From CALJFL01 sp964590005 (lineage in GTDB: Bacteria > Pseudomonadota > Gammaproteobacteria > Pseudomonadales > Halieaceae), in assembly GCA_964590005.1 (NCBI GenBank), contig CAZPVJ010000161.1:5236-69235 (forward strand): a DNA stretch of 64,000 bases, read 5' to 3'. This document shows positions 49,792 to 58,760 of the stretch, piece by piece; within the stretch, counting starts at the first letter, position 1, and each line of letters begins with the position of its first letter. The notes beneath the pieces are model-generated. The model worked only from the letters and a program-made list of their open reading frames with translations, was not told the origin of the DNA and did not search any database. Both the position numbers and the translations under genes were made by a program.

Positions 49792-51618
49792 TCAGCGCGG
49801 CGTATACCAGATAGGGGACGTATACGCCCGGTCGCGGTTATCCCTAGGGACACCCGCTGGCAGTGCGTAGTTGAATCTGCGCGCGTCATACACCGGCCAG
49901 CGCGGCGTGGGAATCTCCAGCACCCGGGCGTAATAGAATGCGCGTTGCCCTGCGTCGAAGTCAGGATCTGACCAAACAGCAGAGAGTTGCGAAGCGCCGA
50001 TCGTATTGCTGTAAGACGCCTCATCGTAATCGATGGTGTTGCCCACGTCAGCGAGCTTACCGGTGGTGGCATTAGGGCTGCGCCCCCCTGAAGCCGCCAC
50101 GTCGTAGACGGTTTCCTGCAGCTTGCCCTGTTTGTCCAGCCAGCCTTTGACCACCTGAATCCGATCCAGGTTGGCACCCTCTGGATCCCTCGTCGCTGCT
50201 ACCATGAAAACCGGTGCTGTATTGTCCGGTCCCGGCTGAAGGTCCCCTCCCATCGGCACGCCCAGGGCATAGCCCGTGGCGACATAGTCTGGGTTGGCCA
50301 AGTGGCTCTCCGTGAAACCCCAACCGCCGAAAAAACGCACGCTGATGCGCGAGCCGGTTGTGGCATAGACCTCGCGCCTTTGCATGGCGCTGAATAACGC
50401 CTCCCGCGTGTTCTCCCGTGCCCACACCGCTGCGTAGCCGGAGGCAGTGATGCGCCAGTTCTCCCACATGTAACCGGCCATGCCATTGTTGACCCGGTCT
50501 GGCCCGGGCTCGGACTCCGGAAACTTGCCAAAAAAATTATCTTCCGCCGCTGTTGCCAGGGATGTGTGAGAGTCGGTGCTGCCGATCATGCCGAATTTGA
50601 AGGGGTTGTCGCCCAGTTCGGCATCGAATTTCAAACCCAGTTTCAGTGCGCTGCGGGCGTATTCGTGCTGCAGCATCCAGTCTTCCTTCTTGGCCGTCAT
50701 GGCGATGTTATCGGCGTCCCAGGTTTCATAATCAGCGAACTCATCATTGGGAGAGAGCAGGGGGTGTGCCTCCCCGTCGCCCTTGATCTGGGTGACTTCG
50801 TAAAGTGGTTCATAGCGCGACCGCTTGGCGGCATAGGCCTGGGACAGGGGCTTGCCGTCAAGCGTTTCACTGGCGAACATCAAACCGTTACTCAGGTTGC
50901 CGTTGTGTGCAATAGCGAGTGCTTTGCCACCGGTCTTTCTTTCATAGTCTGCCAAGGCGTCCCACAGGTCCTCCGGGTCGACGCTGTCGCTGGCGGAAAA
51001 GGGTGTTATCTGCGAGGTCTTGTCGCCGTCATCGCGAAAAACTACCACCCGGTGAAGGTTGTTGCCGTCCTTCATGGAGGTCCACTCATAGCCGGTAAAC
51101 GCGGTGAAGATGCCAGGCGTATTGTGCTGGTCCGCAACCTCGACGACATCTGAAATCCAGATTGAGCGTTGAGTGCTTGCCGGTAGCTGGGCATACACCC
51201 CCGGCTCCTGGATGGATCGCACCACGTCGGCGAAGCGCTCACTGGCTGTTTCATAGGTTGACCAACGGCGCCCGACGTCGGTGTCCAATATGGCCGGGTC
51301 ATCCTCCATGAAACGGTAAAACGCACCGAGGTAGCCCGCATGGTCGGCAATGACGAGGAAGTCCAGAGGGCGGCGCAGCTTTGCTGGCAAGCCTGTCTGC
51401 GAGGTCACCTGCCAGCCGCGTGCAAAACGATAGGCGTCCTGCGGGGTAAGCGACGTGTTGCCGAGATTAAATGCATCCGCGGAGTTGCGGGTGTGCAGAT
51501 GCGTATCACCCCAGTACACATTGCGCGGGAATTCCTGGCCCACACCGGGCGAGTAAGCGGTGTCAGCAGCCAGTGCAAATGGGGACAATAGCGCCGTAAT
51601 AATCAGGTGCCATGGCAT
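49792..51618 (-). CDS. DUF3604 domain protein (copy 2), exported
   Basis: A 608-residue paralogue of the lipoprotein at 5425, colinear over its whole length, and with the same motifs: WGDTHLHTRNS, VIADHAGYLG, AIAHNGNLSNG and GSTDSHTSLATA. In contrast to copy 1 it has a cleavable-looking signal (MPWHLIITALLSPFALAA) and no lipobox Cys, so it should be free in the periplasm. The start is ambiguous: ATG 51618 is taken, while ATG 51663 would add an arginine-rich lead of 15 residues and overlap the SnoaL-like gene; neither has a good ribosome-binding site. It lies downstream of an SnoaL-like gene and a PQQ dehydrogenase on the same strand. Confidence 0.88.
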   Translation of the reverse strand: MPWHLIITALLSPFALAADTAYSPGVGQEFPRNVYWGDTHLHTRNSADAFNLGNTSLTPQDAYRFARGWQVTSQTGLPAKLRRPLDFLVIADHAGYLGAFYRFMEDDPAILDTDVGRRWSTYETASERFADVVRSIQEPGVYAQLPASTQRSIWISDVVEVADQHNTPGIFTAFTGYEWTSMKDGNNLHRVVVFRDDGDKTSQITPFSASDSVDPEDLWDALADYERKTGGKALAIAHNGNLSNGLMFASETLDGKPLSQAYAAKRSRYEPLYEVTQIKGDGEAHPLLSPNDEFADYETWDADNIAMTAKKEDWMLQHEYARSALKLGLKFDAELGDNPFKFGMIGSTDSHTSLATAAEDNFFGKFPESEPGPDRVNNGMAGYMWENWRITASGYAAVWARENTREALFSAMQRREVYATTGSRISVRFFGGWGFTESHLANPDYVATGYALGVPMGGDLQPGPDNTAPVFMVAATRDPEGANLDRIQVVKGWLDKQGKLQETVYDVAASGGRSPNATTGKLADVGNTIDYDEASYSNTIGASQLSAVWSDPDFDAGQRAFYYARVLEIPTPRWPVYDARRFNYALPAGVPRDNRDRAYTSPIWYTPR

Positions 51619-51655
51619 GCGCAGGCGAGCACACTGGCTCCGGCCTGTTCTTGAA

Positions 51656-52132
51656 CTACGCATAGGGGGCCACGGCCTGACGCTCTGGCCAGAAAAATTG
51701 CAGGCTGGTGCGGGCGAATTTCCATTGCCCATCTTCTTTCCGGTACTCCTCATCGTACAACGCGAACCACAGGATGGGATTTTCATCAGGTGCTACGTGG
51801 GTAACAATATCGGTCAGATAACATTGCCCGCTGGCAGAGGTGGCGGAATGAATATCGACTCGATGGTTGGTGTTGATATGCATCGAGGTAAACGGTGCGG
51901 CAAGTTCCCCCGCAAACGTCGCCTTGTAGTTATCGAAGATAACCGGTTTGCCGTCCCAGGAACCATAAGGCCCGTATTCGCAGACTGCGTCGTCGGTGAA
52001 CAGCGCGATCAGTTTGTCCATGTCCCGCAGGTCCATATAAAGCGAATAATCGATTCGCAACTGGCGTATAGCCTCGATCTCCAGCAACTCTCGCAATCGC
52101 TGTATCTCATCCTTACTCAACGCATCTTCCAT
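51656..52132 (-). CDS. SnoaL-like (NTF2-fold) protein
   Basis: A 158-residue cone-shaped NTF2-fold protein of the SnoaL_4 type: helical start DEIQRLRELLEIEAIRQLRIDYSLYMDLRDMDKLIALFTDDAVCEY, a conserved Asp pattern (D-x-D near DLRDMD), and later FTSMHINTNHRVDI and YRKEDGQWKFARTSL. Members include steroid and polyketide isomerases/cyclases and many of unknown role. No signal, so cytosolic. It lies between an exported PQQ dehydrogenase (31 nt) and a DUF3604 gene on the same strand, likely one operon. Confidence 0.85.
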   Translation of the reverse strand: MEDALSKDEIQRLRELLEIEAIRQLRIDYSLYMDLRDMDKLIALFTDDAVCEYGPYGSWDGKPVIFDNYKATFAGELAAPFTSMHINTNHRVDIHSATSASGQCYLTDIVTHVAPDENPILWFALYDEEYRKEDGQWKFARTSLQFFWPERQAVAPYA

Positions 52133-52163
52133 CGCGGTCGCTTCCAGAAATTTCAGGGGCTAG

Positions 52164-54140
52164 TCAATCATCGGCCAGAGCGAAGGCGATAATATGGTCG
52201 CTGGGCGGTGTGCCAAATGAATAATGGCCACCCGCCGCAATAACGACGTACTGCTTGCCACTTTCGGATTGATAAGACATGGGCGTGGCATGGCCGCCGG
52301 TCGGGAGTCGTGCTTTCCAAAGCTCGTCTCCGGTCATGGTGTCGAAAGCGCGGAGGAAAAAATCGGTCGTCGCGCCTATGAATGTGAGCCCGGAGGCCGT
52401 TGACAGTGGTCCCCCGGTATTCGGTACACCCTCGATAAACCAGACCGGGAAGGGCGCCAGGTCGCGGGTCGTACCCAGCGGTACCTGCCATAACAGCTCA
52501 CCATTACTCAAGTCGATCCCGGCGATAGTGCCCCAGGGGGGCGGTGAGCAGGGCAATTCGAGTGGCGAGAAGAAGCCGACCCAGCGCAGATCGCAATAGG
52601 GTGTACCCTCGGAGGGCTCGATGGAGGCAAACTTCCTTTGTAGCGGGTCGTTCTCCCGGTCGATCGCTGCCTGCTCGCATTGGTCGCGGGGAATCAACTC
52701 AACCAGGCTGGCCATGTGCAGGGTATTTGCCACCAGCACCTTGCGATCCATATCAATTGAAGGACCTCCCCAGTTTTGTCCACCCACTGCGCTGGGAAAA
52801 TGCAGGGAGCCACCGACAGCGGGAGGCGTAAACAGGCCCTCTGAACGCAGGCCTTCCAGGCGCTTTCGGCAGGCATTCTTGTCCCAGGGCGTCAGCCCCC
52901 ACACATCATCCGGCCCGAAATTGGTATCCAGCAGCGTGGGTGGTTTGGTTGGAAACGGCTGCGTGGGTGCGGTGAAATCCCCCTCTACCGCGCCCTGTGG
53001 CACGGGTCGTTCTTCCACGGGAAACAAGGGTTCGCCGGTTTCCCGGTTGAGCAGGAATATGTAGCCCATCTTGGTGGTCTGGGCCAGCGCCTTGACCGCT
53101 TTACCATTCATGGTGACATCGTAGAGGGTCGGCTGCGAGGGAACATCGTAGTCCCAGATATCGTGATGCACTGTTTGGAAATGCCAGGCCACTTTGCCGG
53201 TTGCACCGTGCAAGGCCACCACTGAACTGGAGTAATAGTCCGAGCCATTGCGCTGGCCGCCATAATAGTCCGGTGAGGTATTGCCGGTTGGCAGGTACAC
53301 GAGGTCCAGTTCAGGATCATAGGACATGATGGACCAAACATTGGTGGTGGCGCGCTGGTAGCGTTGTCCTTCCTCCTCCAGGACGGGTTCCGTGCCCGGC
53401 GGTATGGGGTCCCAGAACCAGGCCAGTTCACCGGTGTTCAGGTCGTAAGCCCTGACCACACCGCCCGGTACGGTCGTGGACATGTTGTCGGTGACAGCGC
53501 TGCCAACGATGGCAAGGTCGCCTGCAATGGCCGGCGGTGACGTCAGCAGGTACTCGTAATTGGGATGTTCGCCCAGGCCCTCCCGCAGATTTATCTCGCC
53601 GCCTTTCGCGAAATCCTGGCAACGTTCGCCAGTCAATGCGTCCAGGGCAACCACTCGGGCATCGACAACCGGCGCAATAATGCGCCTGTGACAGGCCTCA
53701 CCTTCGGCCACTTTACTGCTGGTCCAGGCGCTCACGCCCCGACAGCGCGGCACCGCGTATTCATCCAGGTTGACCTCAGGGTCATACGACCAGAGTTCCT
53801 CGCCGGTTTCCGGGTTCAGGGCAAACACGCGGTTGTAGGGCGTGCAGTAATAGAGGGCATTGTTGAACAGGATGGGTGTGACTTGTAACGCGGTCTGCAG
53901 TGGCTCCGCCGGATAGTTATTGCCGTCCTTAAAGTTTCCGCCCTCGCGATAATCGCCAGATCGGTGTACCCACGCAATCTCCAACTTGTCCAGATTATCC
54001 CGGTTAATCTGGCTGTGTGTGGAAAAATGGCCCCCGCCCAGGGCGCCGCCGACATGGGGCCAGTCCTCAGCCCCGGTGTTGGCAGACCAGGAGAAGAGCA
54101 AGAGTAACGTCGTGCATAGCGCGGTTGGGAGTTGTTTCAT
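52164..54140 (-). CDS. PQQ-dependent dehydrogenase, membrane glucose-dehydrogenase type without TM domain
   Basis: A 658-residue quinoprotein. An N-terminal signal (MKQLPTALCTTLLLLFSWSANTGAEDW) is followed by an eight-bladed PQQ propeller of the mGDH/quinate-dehydrogenase class: WPHVGGALGGGHFSTHSQI, then LQVTPILFNNALYYCTPYNRVFALNPETGEELW and, at the end, GGHATPMSYQSESGKQYVVIAAGG, in separate pieces. The five-helix ubiquinone-binding domain of full mGDH is missing, so it must give electrons to a soluble carrier or another membrane protein. Start 54140; a 21-residue upstream extension is not favoured. It would oxidise a sugar-like or alicyclic alcohol. It shares an operon with SnoaL-like and DUF3604 genes. 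Confidence 0.88.
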   Translation of the reverse strand: MKQLPTALCTTLLLLFSWSANTGAEDWPHVGGALGGGHFSTHSQINRDNLDKLEIAWVHRSGDYREGGNFKDGNNYPAEPLQTALQVTPILFNNALYYCTPYNRVFALNPETGEELWSYDPEVNLDEYAVPRCRGVSAWTSSKVAEGEACHRRIIAPVVDARVVALDALTGERCQDFAKGGEINLREGLGEHPNYEYLLTSPPAIAGDLAIVGSAVTDNMSTTVPGGVVRAYDLNTGELAWFWDPIPPGTEPVLEEEGQRYQRATTNVWSIMSYDPELDLVYLPTGNTSPDYYGGQRNGSDYYSSSVVALHGATGKVAWHFQTVHHDIWDYDVPSQPTLYDVTMNGKAVKALAQTTKMGYIFLLNRETGEPLFPVEERPVPQGAVEGDFTAPTQPFPTKPPTLLDTNFGPDDVWGLTPWDKNACRKRLEGLRSEGLFTPPAVGGSLHFPSAVGGQNWGGPSIDMDRKVLVANTLHMASLVELIPRDQCEQAAIDRENDPLQRKFASIEPSEGTPYCDLRWVGFFSPLELPCSPPPWGTIAGIDLSNGELLWQVPLGTTRDLAPFPVWFIEGVPNTGGPLSTASGLTFIGATTDFFLRAFDTMTGDELWKARLPTGGHATPMSYQSESGKQYVVIAAGGHYSFGTPPSDHIIAFALADD

Positions 54141-54230
54141 TGAATCTCGTTTTTTGGGCCATGTATTGCCGTTCAGAGTAGCCCTAAGTATCGTTATCGA
54201 CAAACCCGACCTGTTTTAGGAGTAATTCAG

Positions 54231-54674
54231 ATGGATACCGCCAGCCAACCCTATGTCACCGAGGAGGGCGATATCCTCGCCAATATTCATGCTATGTCGT
54301 GGTTGGAGGTGGGGGGTGGCACACGCTTCAAGGTACTGCGCGCCTGCCGGGTCACCGGCGATTGGGCGCTGTATGTGCACATGGAACCGGGGGCCGCCTT
54401 TCAGCCACATCGTCATCAGGGCCCCGGCCAGTTCTTTATCACCAAGGGCGAGTTGCTGTACGAGGTGGGCAAAGCGCCCGAGGGAACCTATGGTTTTGAG
54501 CCCATCTTTGCCGAGCATTCCCAGGCGCGCTGTGAAATCGAAACCGAGATGCTTTTTTTGGGGTCGGGCGCAGTAACCTATTTCAAGGAGGATGGCACGG
54601 TCGATTATGTGTTTGACGCGGAGTCCCTGATTGGCCTGGCCCAGGGCGATACACAGCTTGATATTGGTAATTAA
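54231..54674 (+). CDS. Cupin domain protein, 2,4'-dihydroxyacetophenone dioxygenase-like
   Basis: A 147-residue cupin. The metal-binding motif is in FQPHRHQGPGQFFITKGEL, with two His in motif 1 and the Glu of the same motif; motif 2 is less clear (EIETEMLFLGSGAVTYF). The start MDTASQPYV and overall shape resemble the 2,4'-dihydroxyacetophenone dioxygenase group, whose members cleave C-C bonds, but many cupins are isomerases or binding proteins. ATG at 54231 is preceded by TAGGAG about 9 nt upstream. It is divergent from the PQQ dehydrogenase (90 bp) and upstream of a TonB receptor. Confidence 0.82.
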   Translation: MDTASQPYVTEEGDILANIHAMSWLEVGGGTRFKVLRACRVTGDWALYVHMEPGAAFQPHRHQGPGQFFITKGELLYEVGKAPEGTYGFEPIFAEHSQARCEIETEMLFLGSGAVTYFKEDGTVDYVFDAESLIGLAQGDTQLDIGN

Positions 54675-54751
54675 ATCAATGGCTTGAACTGTTTAAGGGC
54701 CGGTCAAGTCCGGTCGACGTCAGGCAACCGCTTCTGGCCCCCTGACGGGTC

Positions 54752-54766
54752 TTGAATATTATTCAA
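54752..54766. promoter_or_regulatory. Operator-like palindrome 1 before TonB receptor
   Basis: TTGAATA-T-TATTCAA, a perfect 15-base palindrome, 132 bp before the TonB receptor start. A near-identical palindrome lies 40 bp downstream, four helical turns away, so two dimers would bind the same face of the DNA. Confidence 0.5.
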
Positions 54767-54791
54767 AAAAACGGTTGCGAGCCATTCTCGT

Positions 54792-54806
54792 TTGAATTAT
54801 ATTCAA
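54792..54806. promoter_or_regulatory. Operator-like palindrome 2 before TonB receptor
   Basis: TTGAAT-TAT-ATTCAA, a 15-base palindrome, 91 bp before the receptor start, centre 40 bp from palindrome 1. The two share 6-base arms exactly. Likely operator pair for the receptor gene; the regulator is not identified. Confidence 0.5.
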
Positions 54807-54897
54807 AACTGAACTGCACGCTTGTGCTAGCCTTCTATGGAAAAAATAAAACCGGGCTTCACAAGAAACAAACTATAAATATAAACGAGGATCGACC

Positions 54898-57420
54898 ATG
54901 GTTAATCTGAACCGGAAAGTCTTGGGATCTGCCGTCTGCGTAGCTTTGTCACAGCTATTAACCGCAGGCAACGTGCTTGCGCAAGATGCGGACGGCGCGA
55001 ACAGGCTGGATCTGGAAGAGGTTATCGTAACAGGGACCAAGCGCGACGTGGCCCAGCAGGATTTGGGAATGTCTGTGTCCACCCTGACAGATACCCAGAT
55101 CAAGAACTCATTTGTTACCGATGTGACGTCGGTAACGCAACTCGCTCCGAACGTTAACATTCTCCAGCAGAATGGCTTTAATGCTGTCGGTGGTGGTATC
55201 AGGGGAACAGGATTCATTTCCATCCTGGTCACCAAGGATCCCTCCGTAGGTGTGACGGTCGATGACTTCGCCTTCAACCACGTGCAGTCGCAGTTTGTGG
55301 AGATGTTCGACGTTGAGCAGGTTGAGGTTTTCCGTGGCCCGGCGGGCACCTTGTTTGGTAAGAATACGACAGGCGGCGCGATCAACATTACGACCAAGAA
55401 GCCGCAGATGGACGACTTCTTTGGTGAGGTAGACGCTCAGTACGGCCAGTACGACAGTAATGACGGCAACATCACCAAGGTAAGTCTGGGGTTGAATATT
55501 CCTCTCGGAGATACGTTTGCCGCAAGACTGGCCCTGATCCAGGACAAGACAGACGGCTACTACAGCAACGGCAAGCCCCCTGGCTTTGTCAGCGACCCGG
55601 ATCAATTTTCCCGACCCCCCGATAGCGCCGGTGTATACAGTAGTTTCCCCTCCGTAGGCCGGGGTGAAGATATTGGTGGTAAGGACGTATTGGCCGGCAA
55701 ACTGAAGTTGGCCTGGGAACCCAGTGACTTTTTCCGCGCTGATTTCACCTATGAGTATGTCGACGATGAGTCTGACACGGTAGCAGCGACGCATGAGAGC
55801 CCCGATGATGAGGGCTATCTGTTCCCGCTTATCGGTTTCCCGGGTATTCAGCAGCAAGGGTGGCGAGATCCTCTGGATACCGGGGAGAGCTATGGTAGCT
55901 ATGCGCCCGCGGATGTCGCGGCGGGTCACCAGATAGAAGCTGACGGCTACTACCTGACCATGACCTTTAACTTCGACGACTTCACGCTGAAGTCTATCAG
56001 TGGCATGCGCGATCAAGAGGAGATCCTGGCAAGCACCTATACGGGTGAGGCCTACACGTCTCTGTATGACGCCAGCAGGAATAGTGAGCGCGAGCAAACC
56101 CAGCAGGAATTCAGGTTGACCACCGAGTTTGATGGTCCGATGAACTTCGTAGCAGGGGCGGCTTACTACACGGACGACGTTGAATTCATCGTTTTCGCCG
56201 ACCTCGGCTTCGTAGGTTTGGCCAATAATCTTCCGGTATACGACGTTAACTCCGAGTCCGCACGGGCCGCGAATGCGACCGGCAATTGCTTCGACCTGTT
56301 TGTGTGCGGCGGATTCGATATCCAGGCTGCGGACCAGGATCGAACCAGCTACGCCGCTTACATAGACGGTTCTTATGACATCAGTGATAAGACCACGCTG
56401 TGGGCCGGTCTGCGCTACACCTCAGATGAAAAGGACTTCAAGCGCTTGCAATTCGGTACTGCTGAAAACCCCTTCAGCAGTGCGATCACGCTGGCGCAGT
56501 ATCGAGGACCTTTTACAAACCCTCTGTCAGATGATGACTTCGGTACCAATGTTGAAGATGACAAGACCTGGAGCAAGACAACCTGGCGCGTCCAGGCAGA
56601 TCATGACCTGACTGAAGAGATGATGATCTACGCGAGTTACGCCACCGGGTTTGTGGCAGGCGGATTCTCTGAAACCTGTGGCTCGGTACTTTCGTGCCAG
56701 CCATATTCGGAAGAAGAGAATCAAAACTTTGAGATCGGTCTCAAAAGTGAGCTGTTGGACGGCGACATGCGTTTGAATGTTGCGGGCTTCTATACCGAGT
56801 ATGAAAGCCTGCAGCGCAGCCAGGTGGTAACGATTCTAGACGCGGCCGGAAACCAGTTCCAGGAGACCCTGGCAGTTAATGATGGTGATACAGAGGCCTA
56901 TGGCTTCGAGGTCGAGATGACGTACCTGCCCATCAACAACCTGCGGATCGACTTCAACCTGGGATATCTGCACCACGAGTACGATGAGTTCACGCCAACT
57001 GAGCAAACCTCAGCCCAGTGGGCGGGTGTAGACCTGTCTGGATTGGATGTGCCTTTCTCACCGGAATGGAACTACGGCCTGTCAGCAACCTACTTTTTCG
57101 AGTTGGGCAATGCTGGAACCATCACACTTAACGGCAGCGTGCACTACCAGGATGAAATGGAAACCCAGCCATATCCGGCAGATGCCCAGCCTGAAGGTGT
57201 CCTGCGGACCAAGCGCTTTACCCAGGTCGAGGACAGGACGCTGGTCGATGCCTATATCATGTGGGATAGCTACAACGGCATGTGGAACGTCACAGCATAT
57301 GGCAAGAACCTCACTGACGAGATCTGGCGCCAGTCAGCTAACGCAGTTGCGGGCCTGTGGAACTTCACCCGCTATGCACCGCCGCGTGAATACGGTCTGC
57401 GTGTAGGTTTCGCTTTCTAG
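54898..57420 (+). CDS. TonB-dependent outer-membrane receptor
   Basis: An 840-residue receptor. Signal sequence residues about 1-29 (SAVCVALSQLLTAGNVLAQ), TonB-box region LEEVIVTGTKR, plug domain with GGGIRGTGF and VEQVEVFRGPAGTLFGKNTTGGAINITTK (in parts) and a 22-strand barrel ending in PREYGLRVGFAF with a C-terminal Phe. It is of the type that imports carbon compounds other than just siderophores, common in marine bacteria. GAGG lies about 9 nt before the ATG. Two palindromes upstream suggest substrate-controlled expression, and a strong terminator follows. Ligand unknown; gene neighbours (cupin, M24, 2-oxo acid dehydrogenase) suggest a catabolic substrate. Confidence 0.95.
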   Translation: MVNLNRKVLGSAVCVALSQLLTAGNVLAQDADGANRLDLEEVIVTGTKRDVAQQDLGMSVSTLTDTQIKNSFVTDVTSVTQLAPNVNILQQNGFNAVGGGIRGTGFISILVTKDPSVGVTVDDFAFNHVQSQFVEMFDVEQVEVFRGPAGTLFGKNTTGGAINITTKKPQMDDFFGEVDAQYGQYDSNDGNITKVSLGLNIPLGDTFAARLALIQDKTDGYYSNGKPPGFVSDPDQFSRPPDSAGVYSSFPSVGRGEDIGGKDVLAGKLKLAWEPSDFFRADFTYEYVDDESDTVAATHESPDDEGYLFPLIGFPGIQQQGWRDPLDTGESYGSYAPADVAAGHQIEADGYYLTMTFNFDDFTLKSISGMRDQEEILASTYTGEAYTSLYDASRNSEREQTQQEFRLTTEFDGPMNFVAGAAYYTDDVEFIVFADLGFVGLANNLPVYDVNSESARAANATGNCFDLFVCGGFDIQAADQDRTSYAAYIDGSYDISDKTTLWAGLRYTSDEKDFKRLQFGTAENPFSSAITLAQYRGPFTNPLSDDDFGTNVEDDKTWSKTTWRVQADHDLTEEMMIYASYATGFVAGGFSETCGSVLSCQPYSEEENQNFEIGLKSELLDGDMRLNVAGFYTEYESLQRSQVVTILDAAGNQFQETLAVNDGDTEAYGFEVEMTYLPINNLRIDFNLGYLHHEYDEFTPTEQTSAQWAGVDLSGLDVPFSPEWNYGLSATYFFELGNAGTITLNGSVHYQDEMETQPYPADAQPEGVLRTKRFTQVEDRTLVDAYIMWDSYNGMWNVTAYGKNLTDEIWRQSANAVAGLWNFTRYAPPREYGLRVGFAF

Positions 57421-57440
57421 GAAACCCCGCCAAAAAAATA

Positions 57441-57466
57441 AAGCCGGCTTACGTCGGCTTTTTTTT
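57441..57466 (+). terminator. Rho-independent terminator after TonB receptor
   Basis: AAGCCGGC pairs with GTCGGCTT (one G-U pair) around a TTAC loop, followed by a run of T (8). It lies 20 nt after the receptor stop, a clear intrinsic terminator. It separates the receptor from the following M24/dehydrogenase operon. Confidence 0.9.
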
Positions 57467-57482
57467 CGCTTGAAGGAGTCTA

Positions 57483-58748
57483 GTGGTGCTCGCGGAGATA
57501 AGACACAAGCTGGTGGCACGCCTGGCCGATGCAGGGGTCGCAGGCATTGTGCTGACCAGCGCAGACAATGTCGCCTACCTGTCGGGTTATGAGTCGGTTA
57601 TGGACGGCTGGCATCTGCCGGAGCCTATTTCTGCGGTTTTCGTTCCCGCATCGCCGGAACTGCCTATGACATTGTTCCTCCCCGAAGCCAGTCTTATCGG
57701 GCTTGTTGTGGCGGAACATGAGCAACACCCCACCGCGTTTGATCGCCTGCGTACTTTTGACCTGCTTAACTTTTGCGTTACGGCGCGTTCCGAGGACGTC
57801 CATCTTGAGTTGGACCCGGAATTACTGGAGCAATTGGAGCAACTGGGCTCACGGGTTGATGGCCAGTGTGCGCCGACGATTGTTGACGCTATCGCTGCCT
57901 GTTTACAGGACCTCGGCGTCACTTCTGAAACCGTGATGTTTGACGATATGCGTGTAGCGCTGGCCCAGGAGAACCTGTGTGGCCAGCGGTATGCGGATGG
58001 TCTGGATACGATACTTGCGGCGCGGGCCCTTAAAACAGACGAGGAAATTGCGCTGTTTCGGGAAAGTGGTGTAAAAGCCGATAAAGTCATGGCATTTACG
58101 GTCAGTCAGCTGGGTCGTGGTAAAAGCTGGGCCGAGGTGGAGAAAGCGGTAGCGCACTTCATGATTGATGAAGATATAGACCCGCTACCCAATAGTCCCA
58201 TGCTGTTTGGTGGCAGTTACGATGCTATTTTCAAGCCGGATCTTTTTCGCACCCGCTTTGATACACCGTTCAAGGGCGGAGAGATTGCCATCCTGGAGAC
58301 GCAGGGCCGTTACAAGAATCTTTGGATCGATATCAACCGGACCGCCCATATTGGCAAGGCCAGTCAGGAATACCGTGAACAGCACGCCGTTGTGCAGCGT
58401 TGCTTCGAGGAAGTGGTATCTCGGCTGCGACCCGGCGCCAATTCCGCTGAAATTTGTGAGCCCGTGCGCTGCGGTCTTGCCCGCGAGCTCGGTGCACCGG
58501 AGAAATTACTGATGATTGTTCACTCGATCGGGAGAGTGCCGCTGGAAAGCCCAGTGAAGTTTCCCTCTACCGGGTTGCATGCAGCCGTCGAAGGATTTGA
58601 GATCAAAGCCGGCATGGTGTTGAGTTTTGACGCCCTGTACTTTGGCAGCAGGCTGGGCCCGTCGCACATGGAAAATGTCTTCGTCATTGGCGAGGACAAA
58701 ACAGAAAGTATCTACAGCTACACGCTGGACCTCATTGAAACAGATTAA
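57483..58748 (+). CDS. M24 (creatinase/Xaa-Pro aminopeptidase-fold) protein, altered active site
   Basis: A 421-residue pita-bread-fold protein with the usual N-terminal creatinase domain and C-terminal catalytic domain. Metal ligands of dinuclear peptidases are only partly kept: at the first Asp the chain reads ILETQGRYK, the second Asp is present in NLWIDINRTAHIG, the His is in MIVHSIG (not GHGIG), the first Glu is replaced in VLSFDALYF, and the last Glu is in SHMENVFVI. It may be a creatinase-like or other metal-poor hydrolase. Starts at GTG 57483 or 57486 after AAGGAG. It leads the 2-oxo acid dehydrogenase operon (12 nt before E1 alpha). Confidence 0.83.
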   Translation: MVLAEIRHKLVARLADAGVAGIVLTSADNVAYLSGYESVMDGWHLPEPISAVFVPASPELPMTLFLPEASLIGLVVAEHEQHPTAFDRLRTFDLLNFCVTARSEDVHLELDPELLEQLEQLGSRVDGQCAPTIVDAIAACLQDLGVTSETVMFDDMRVALAQENLCGQRYADGLDTILAARALKTDEEIALFRESGVKADKVMAFTVSQLGRGKSWAEVEKAVAHFMIDEDIDPLPNSPMLFGGSYDAIFKPDLFRTRFDTPFKGGEIAILETQGRYKNLWIDINRTAHIGKASQEYREQHAVVQRCFEEVVSRLRPGANSAEICEPVRCGLARELGAPEKLLMIVHSIGRVPLESPVKFPSTGLHAAVEGFEIKAGMVLSFDALYFGSRLGPSHMENVFVIGEDKTESIYSYTLDLIETD

Positions 58749-58760
58749 CCGGAGCAGCTC

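Noticed and set aside
55108..56097. 329-codon open frame on the minus strand
   Set aside because: Antisense of the TonB receptor; no signal, motif or ribosome-binding site.
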